The notes under the pieces are model-generated. The model was not told the origin of the DNA, ran no database searches, and saw only the letters and a program-made list of their open reading frames with translations. From the NCBI GenBank assembly GCA_037576195.1, contig CM075103.1, positions 17,174,001 through 17,238,000 of the forward strand: DNA of 64,000 nt, given 5' to 3'. The position numbers and the translations under genes are program-made. Below are positions 58,101-64,000 of this stretch, piece after piece; within the stretch, counting starts at the first letter, position 1; every line of letters starts with the position of its first letter. This DNA comes from Phytoseiulus persimilis. Its lineage: Eukaryota; Arthropoda; Arachnida; Mesostigmata; Phytoseiidae.

Positions 58101-59244
58101 ATATGCGTGGAACTCAAAACGAAGATGGGCTTCTTGCCAATCGGGATTCCTCCCGACTTGCAGCTGAAGTCGCGTATATGTCGTTTCCATCTGGTCCAAA
58201 ACCGCAAGTTCCGACAGGGACGGATCCAGCAAATAAGCAACTACTGCCCTCTGGACCTGTTCAGTGGGTGCCATGAACGGATGGAGTGCGCAATACTGGA
58301 ACTCTTGCACAATCCGCAGAACAATCTGCGAGTTTTCTGTGATCGTCGTCAGATTTTCGGGGGCGAACGCAATCGTTCTCAACTCGACCTTGGCGAGTTC
58401 TTCAAGCTCAGTCGCGACAGAGGCGCGAGGGACCTATGCAATTTGATACGGATGGCTCTCTGTCTTCCGCTGAAAGAAGATCGTTGCAAAGAGGCCACTC
58501 TCGGCGCCGCCAGGGTGGAGTCGCGAGATTGTATATTTTCCACTAAGTGCTGTTGTGATACGGAGTCGAGCGGTATGTCACAGTTCGAGCTTCCTCCTCG
58601 TCCTGAGATTACAGAATCCTTCGATTTCTCTTTTTGGGCACCGTTCTCCTAAAGAAGGCTTCAATCGTTCCTCAGAACCTCGACATCATATCCCGGAACG
58701 ATCCGTCCTATGGAGGATCCTACAATGTCAACAGCTCAGCTTGGAAGACGTTTCGAAAATTTATCACTCGTTCTACACCCATCATCAACCAGACCGCTTC
58801 TTCCGAAAAATGTTTCCCGAAGCCGTGATCCCAAAGAACCTGATGAACGAAACCAAAATCCAGAACGAATCGAAAGAAGACTTTGAGCACCGTATGCTCT
58901 GGAAATTCCTCGTGGCCCTAACGTGTCGTGACAGTTCTGTGATGCTGACCATGCAGCGAATCGCAAAGAGCTGGAATGGAAAATTGAGGTAAGCTCCCGG
59001 AACAACTTGCTGCCCGATGATTTGCTAGCTATCGAGCACTAAGGTAACTCGTAAATTGAAAATCGTCGATCTCATGTTATCCTCCCCTCGCAGCGATTCG
59101 AAACTCAATGTCCTGGAGTACGGGGGTCAACGATATCTCCTCTCCGTCGGCGTGGTTGATCTGGAACCAAAGAAACTTGACAGGGTTGCGAAGCAATTCC
59201 AGGATGATCTGAACATGATCAGAAATTTCTCAATGGACTTTTAG
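55122..59244 (+). CDS. IPPK: Inositol-pentakisphosphate 2-kinase (5' exon missing)
   Basis: Exons that join in phase: 55122-55184, 55680-55787, 56247-56403, 58078-58572, 58655-58988 (the acceptor could be 3 nt later) and 59094-59244, giving 435 residues; the human enzyme has 491. The enzyme phosphorylates Ins(1,3,4,5,6)P5 at the 2-position to make InsP6. Family signatures: FIRNVAVPLLG; PLICVELKTKMGFLP (family E-x-K-P-K-x-GF); NYCPLDLFSG; NPQNNLRVF; LTCRDSSVMLTM (family DCS-I-M); and VGVVDLEPK (family DLD-x-K). The catalytic lysines, asparagines and aspartates are kept. The zinc-site box, normally CRYCMHQ, reads CRFHLVQ, so two ligands are changed. The first exon was not found. The 1.67-kb intron 56404-58077 contains palindromic repeats. 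Confidence 0.88.
56690..56760. repeat. Palindromic AT-rich patch in IPPK intron
   Basis: GGTGATAATCATACTTGTGA, then ATAGTCATAATCCAG and ATGATCACGATTATT, ending GGCACCATG. It is an imperfect inverted repeat similar in motif to 40062-40140 and 57840-57900. Confidence 0.45.
57840..57900. repeat. Palindromic AT-rich patch in IPPK intron
   Basis: AATAATCATGACGTGATTATG then GTTATGATTATG; the same ATCATGATTATG theme as the patches at 40.1 and 56.7 kb. Confidence 0.45.
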
Positions 59245-60461
59245 ATGTGATCGTTCCTTCCATTTAGATAGCTCATAAACCTACAATAAGTCACTATATT
59301 TACACTGGAACCTCACAACGAATGCGTTATGAATATCAAAGGGAATCCCATCGCCACATTTGTTACTGATTCCCTCTGGACCTAAAGCGATAATGTGATC
59401 AAGCCCGCATCTTTAGATTGAGCGACAATGTGAGAACTTGGTCTGTACTCTAAGTGACGCCGATTCTCCCCATTTTCGTCGATAGAGTCTGAGATTCCTG
59501 ATTCATACGGATGCAATACACAGAGTGAATGTCTCTCCTTGCGATGATCACATCGGCTTCCCGACAACTGGACCGTTGATCACCTCATTCTGAGCTCTCA
59601 CCGACACCGCCCGCATCCCGAACGCGTCGAAGGTTTGACGGATCGATCATGCAGCTTTTTTCACGAATCATTTCTCAGCGACATCTCTGAGGGGACTTCG
59701 GACTTCGCTAGGGATCCCGAGTTACAGCTGCAGACACTGGATGAGAAACAATAATTACCTCCTGTTATGACCGTGACATGCTCGCGTAGACTCCTCACAA
59801 AATATATTTTCCCAGTATGCCCCGAAGCGTGAGAGAGAATCTTGTTGTAGTTAAGCATTTCCTAGAGCGAACGATGCGACCGAGACAAGAACGTTGATGG
59901 CATCTAGGTAGAGATCGAATAATCGTGGGTGGGCGATAAGCTCGAGCGAATCAAATGGAGTGTCTCAATCAGGTTTCAGACGTACACAGTTGTGAACGCT
60001 GTCAGATTAACCAAATACGTAAGCCAGTAGCTGAGAATTAAAAGAATTCCGTGAAGTTCTCGCCAATCCATATTTCTTTCTTTCCTGAAACGCATCCGCT
60101 CTCGAACATGGTGAGCCGGAGATGCGGAAAAATGGGAACGTCAAGGTAGGCCGAGGCAAACCTCGTGGACTTGGCAGCGGTATACGCGCTCCATGGAAGG
60201 CTACCTGTCTAGTTGATCCATTGAACTGAAAGATGAGGACTGCAGCGGGATGCAAAGTTGCCGACCTGTGCCGACACCTTGGTTTATTGTTGCCTCCCAG
60301 AGCTCAAGGAATTTATGTACACGAACGCCGAGCGGTCTCTCTGGAGGATCGAACCCAAAGCTCGTGAGTGGCCGACGACTCCTAATTCCTTTGACGTGTC
60401 CCGTTGACTGCGCTCGTCGCACCCGGTTGGTATTCTTTCCTGCTGCACCTATTTACAACTG
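59245..60461. other. IPPK-UTP14 intergenic region with a possible exon
   Basis: Between convergent gene ends. On the minus strand 59864 to about 59757 reads EMLNYNKILSHASGHTGKIY then FVRSLREHVTVITG after an acceptor-like CTCTAG. It looks protein-like but no partner exon or family was found. Another frame near 60080 starts MDWRELHGILLILSYWLTYL, a possible signal or membrane segment. Neither is assignable. Confidence 0.3.
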
Positions 60462-63400
60462 TCACGGCTTTTTCGCAGGTCGTTGGCGTGTACTCGGCTT
60501 CAAATCGGATTTGACATCCTTCACCAGAGCGCTCTCGTCGATCGGTCTGATTATCCTGCCCATTTTGGTCACAATTTTTTTCTTCGTGAGCTCATTGAAC
60601 GCGCGAGGTGTGTTGTACATGCTCCCAACAGGTTGCTTGAGCACCGTCTGTGAACTCAAAGACGACACGAATCAATGCAAAACTCTCATAAAGGGACGAC
60701 TGCTCAACCAAGAAGCTTCGGTACGCACCTCGAACTGAGAGACACTGGTGAATCCTCTTGGAATGTCCACAACTTTCAAGTTTCGGATAGCCCTCGAGTT
60801 TGCGTCATCGTGCACGATGGCCGCCTGCGGCTTAAACGGTTTCCTCTGTTTGAGGAAATTGGCTTTACGCTGGTCCAAGCGATGGATGTTCCTCGGTGTG
60901 ACCCAGTCTCCGTCGAGTCCCCTCTTCTTCAGAGCCGCTTCTCTGTCCGCTTTGCGCTCTTCCGCATTCTTCTCCTGTGGAAGGATCGCCCGGAGTTAGC
61001 CCTGGACTGATCAAGGAGGAAAGACAATGTTCCAACGAATGTTCCAAACCTTCTGTTCTTTGATGAAATCTTGAACAACGTCGTCGCCGGCGAAAGCTTC
61101 TTGGATAAGTTGCCTCTGTTTGTCAACGTCCATCTCCTCGGCTTCATCATCGTCTTCTCCTCCCGCAGCGATTTTGAATTGAGATTTCAGTTTCCGGACC
61201 TTTCCCACTGTCAGAACGTTTTCAGGATCGATGCAAACAGCGCTTTTCGGTGCCATGGTATCCAATTTCCTCTTGAGAGCCTTTTGCTCAATCCCAGCTT
61301 CATGTATGCTATGCTCGAGTGAGTCGAGTTCCACTGGAGCATAGGGGTCCAAAATTGCGGAACTCTCCTCGATGAGTTCTTCTTCTTCGTCCTCAGAGGA
61401 CTCCGAAGAGCTCTTTTCAGAATCTTGCTTGACTGTGCGTTTGGCTTCAACATTTTTCTTCTCAGCCGACTTCTCTGCTGCAGCCTGCTTGGCCAACTTC
61501 TCCGATGATCTCTTTTTGATTTCTTCCTGCAACGGATATGAATTCAAGTCCAGTGATCGAATAACTCCCAACAACTGCAGTGAGTCCCAAGCCCCCGGAT
61601 CCCCCGGCGAAACCGTTCATCGATTCGCATTGTTCTTCTCAGAGACTCTATAAAACGTTAGGCGACAAATGAATAATTTACCGGTATCACCAAGGGGTCG
61701 GCCGCAGGCTTCTCGCGTGCTTCTTCTGCGACCTCTGATGGCTCTGAAGCTTTCTTCGGACTCTCTGCTGAAGGTTTGACCTCCTCAAAGAAGGTTCTCC
61801 GGAGCCACGGGTTCTCTTGATGATCGTTTTCTTCTTCCTCCTGGAGAGATTTCTCTAGGACATCACGTTCCTCTTCGGAGCTTCCTTGCTCGTGGTCACC
61901 TTCCGAGTTCACGTCGACAGCTCGTGCATCGTCATCGGAGTCTTCGTCGTCCATTTTAACCTTGGTTTCGAGTTCGCGACCCAATTCGATCCGCTCCCTA
62001 ATTGCGTTCAACGAAAAAGGTTCTTTGAATGCGAGCTGGCTCCCACAACGTTACCGGCCCCTGAAAGCCCGGAACGATTCATTCTACGATTTTCAGCTTA
62101 CCGAAGAGATTCCTGTGCCTCTTTGTCGAACTTTCCTCTCTTAGCAATCTGCATCGCCCACTTGTTCTTGGTTTTATGCCTCAACGATACTCGTTCTTCT
62201 CTTCGGATCCTCTCCAGGTCCTCCAGTTTTTCCAGTGCCATCTGAGGGTTGGTGACTTTCAGTTGTTCGAACTCTCGAATAGCTTGCTTCATTCTGTCCT
62301 TGCGTTGTGCTCGATGGAATTTCCGACTCTTGATTTTTCGAACTCTCCGATTCTTCAAAGCTTCAGAGTGCATCAATGACCGGAGTTTCCTCAACTCACT
62401 GTGGAGGTTCCAAGGTTATTCTGTGGTCATCAGGGATTCGATCCGACATATCGACTCGAGCCCGATGATTGCTGACGGTAAGCTTCCGCCGGGATTCGGA
62501 TGACTCAACCAACCTGAGCCTCGCTACAGCTTCTTCTTTTGTCAATGCTGTCAGCTGTTCTTCTTCGAACTGGGTCAGGGCAGCGTCGGAGTCGAGTCGG
62601 TGCTTGCTCGACGACAGAAGGGCTTCAACTTGTTCTTCCAACTTTGTTGAGGGCTTGAACTTCTTGGTGAACTCAGCGCCCGTCTCTATCCTGAAACAAA
62701 ATCAGACGGTTCTTGGGTCTCTTTTGTCACCCTTCGAGCAGGTTCATCATAGGGGCATGATTTTCCCTCGATCCAGCGATTGGGATGAGGGAAGTCCGTG
62801 AGGGTGTTTTCTCACCTGATCTTCTCGTCGTTCAAAGGGAATCGAATCTGATCGGCGTTCTCGTGATGCTCCACAATTGGATCCCACTTCTTGAGTTCGG
62901 CCGAAGTTTTTGCATAGCTGATGACTCTTTGAAGACGTTCCCGCGAAGTTTTGGGTAGGGGAACTGGCAGAGCTGCCGCTTTCTTCTTCAGTTTCAGTAC
63001 CTTGTTCCGTTTCTTCCTCAATTCTTCGGTGTTGTTGAGGTCCTGAAAGTGTGCCTTATTTTCAGAAGTATCCCTCAGCACCCACGTTCACTTCCATTGT
63101 GATCAGAACTCTATAGCATGAAGAATCGTATAAATTGAAGGAGCTCCCGTCACGAGCGAACATGCCTTGAGCATATCATACGCCGTGAGTCCTCCGTCTC
63201 TGGTGAAATCGAACTCCGACACATGATTCGAAGGCTCAGTCCGCTGTCGGACTTCTCGGCTTCCATAGAGAGCTTTGACTTTGTCAATCAACTTATTGTG
63301 ACTGAAATGGAGATCTTGGATCAGCGCGGCGCTCGTAGAAGAGCTTAACTTATCCTATCAGGGAGGAAATATAGGCAAGCTCGCAATATGAATAGAACGC

Positions 63401-63498
63401 GATGAAGCACTCTACTACCTTGCGCCTTGTGGGGTTTCTTCATGGTCACTGCCACTGTCAGCGTCTTCGAGGAGATCATTGATATCCAAACGACTCAT
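60462..63498 (-). CDS. UTP14: U3 snoRNP / SSU-processome protein UTP14
   Basis: Nine exons in phase: 63498-63419, 63343-63166, 63042-62816, 62690-62514, 62398-62102, 61997-61682, 61526-61050, 60974-60729 and 60647-60462, giving 727 residues (human UTP14A 771). Signatures: an acidic start (MSRLDINDLLEDADSG), VSEFDFTRDGGLTAYDMLK, ELKKWDPIVEHHENADQIRF, RRVRKIKSRKFHRAQRKDR, REFEQLKVTNPQMALEKLED, NPWLRRTFF, LIQEAFAGDDVVQDFIKEQ, IPRGFTSVSQFE and KQPVGSMYNTPRAFNELTKK with KIVTKMGRIIRPI. The protein acts in the nucleolus in 18S rRNA maturation, in yeast by activating the helicase Dhr1. The usual PGWG-x-W-x-G motif is not recognisable where expected (GLDGDWV there). Some donors are weak (GTTTGG, GTTGGT), and the second exon may use a GC donor at 63165 or a GT donor at 63153. 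Confidence 0.92.
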
Positions 63499-64000
63499 TG
63501 CATAGAACTACGTTCACGGTTCCCCTATAAATATGGATGGAATTAGCCGAGGACACACCAGCACTCGAAATGATGGCGCACGGTTGTTTATCGGGAAACG
63601 CACGTGCGGCCTCCGTCAGTTAAGGGAATCGAAAGTGCGGTAGCCGCGAGCTCTACGTTGAGTTCTCTGGAGTTGGAAGCGGAATACTGGAAGGACCGAG
63701 GCCTTCTTTGGAAGATATCGGTGTCACAGCCTACGTTCCACCCCCTGCAGAACAGGGGGCCCGCGCTGCTCGAGTGCAGCGTCACCCCCGAATCCGAAGC
63801 AGGTTCGGAGTCTCTTAATCAACGGAAGTCCCTTGTCAATTTTGAATCTTCCAGCGGTTGGCGCCCACTCCTGCGTGAATCTGTGCTTCGGAGCATTCGA
63901 ATGAAGTTCTGAGGGCTGCTGCTGAATCATTGGGTAGCATTTCTCAGGAATGGCAACTCTGGGGCCCGTGCTTCCCGGTACCACAGATTCGAGTGACACG
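63499..64000. other. UTP14 5' flank; possible start of next gene
   Basis: Immediately upstream of UTP14. Plus-strand stretches look protein-like (PRPSLEDIGVTAYVPPPAEQ near 63690-63760; EVLRAAAESLGSISQEWQLW near 63900-63970), which would fit a divergent gene running off the window, but splice joins and identity are unresolved. Confidence 0.3.

Overview
This is eukaryotic, almost certainly metazoan nuclear DNA. Host genes have short GT-AG introns (about 75-190 nt, plus a few long ones), and base composition is balanced, near 50% GC. The transposon content (Helentron-type Helitrons with an RPA gene, Tc1/mariner, hAT, AP-endonuclease LINEs, Ty3/gypsy and Ty1/copia fossils) suggests an arthropod. 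A mite or tick is my best guess, held weakly; nothing here identifies a species.

Layout. 1-3.5 kb: 3' part of a decaying Helentron (Pif1-type helicase end, EEP endonuclease, RPA70-like protein). 5.4-8.8 kb: a cluster of transposon scraps (possible recombinase tail, LINE 3' end, hAT transposase tail, Ty3/gypsy fossil). 10.1-10.6 kb: two exons with a FLYWCH-like zinc finger. 11.8-12.1 kb: a Gag-like zinc-knuckle scrap. 12.5-15.0 kb: a second Helitron helicase fragment, interrupted within its P-loop region by a complete 1.5-kb Tc1/mariner element with perfect 25-bp terminal inverted repeats and a TA target duplication. 15.7-16.1 kb: a broken EEP endonuclease.

17.18-35.14 kb is the most striking structure: a direct tandem duplication of about 9 kb (17176-26164 and 26172-35140) joined by 7 extra bases. 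By eye the copies differ by about seven substitutions plus length changes in (AT)n tracts. Each copy holds two related 1.6-kb (TA)n-flanked DNA elements with dense subterminal GATAACCGCAC-type repeats, coding for a C2H2/basic protein, and a LINE that has lost its reverse transcriptase core.

40.4-44.1 kb is a 5'-truncated Ty1/copia fossil with a long open pol frame. 44.7-48.5 kb is a nearly full-length LINE on the minus strand. 49.3-51.8 kb is a noncoding foldback-type element with roughly 1-kb inverted arms and an 8-bp target duplication; one arm carries a 214-bp hAT MITE.

52.9-63.5 kb is ordinary host sequence with three recognisable conserved genes: a GFER/ALR (Erv1) sulfhydryl oxidase (minus), inositol-pentakisphosphate 2-kinase IPPK (plus), and the U3 snoRNP/SSU-processome protein UTP14 (minus). 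GFER and IPPK are divergently arranged and IPPK and UTP14 are convergent. They serve unrelated housekeeping roles (mitochondrial disulfide relay, InsP6 synthesis, 18S rRNA maturation). The rest has no gene I can defend. I saw no rRNA, tRNA or CRISPR array.
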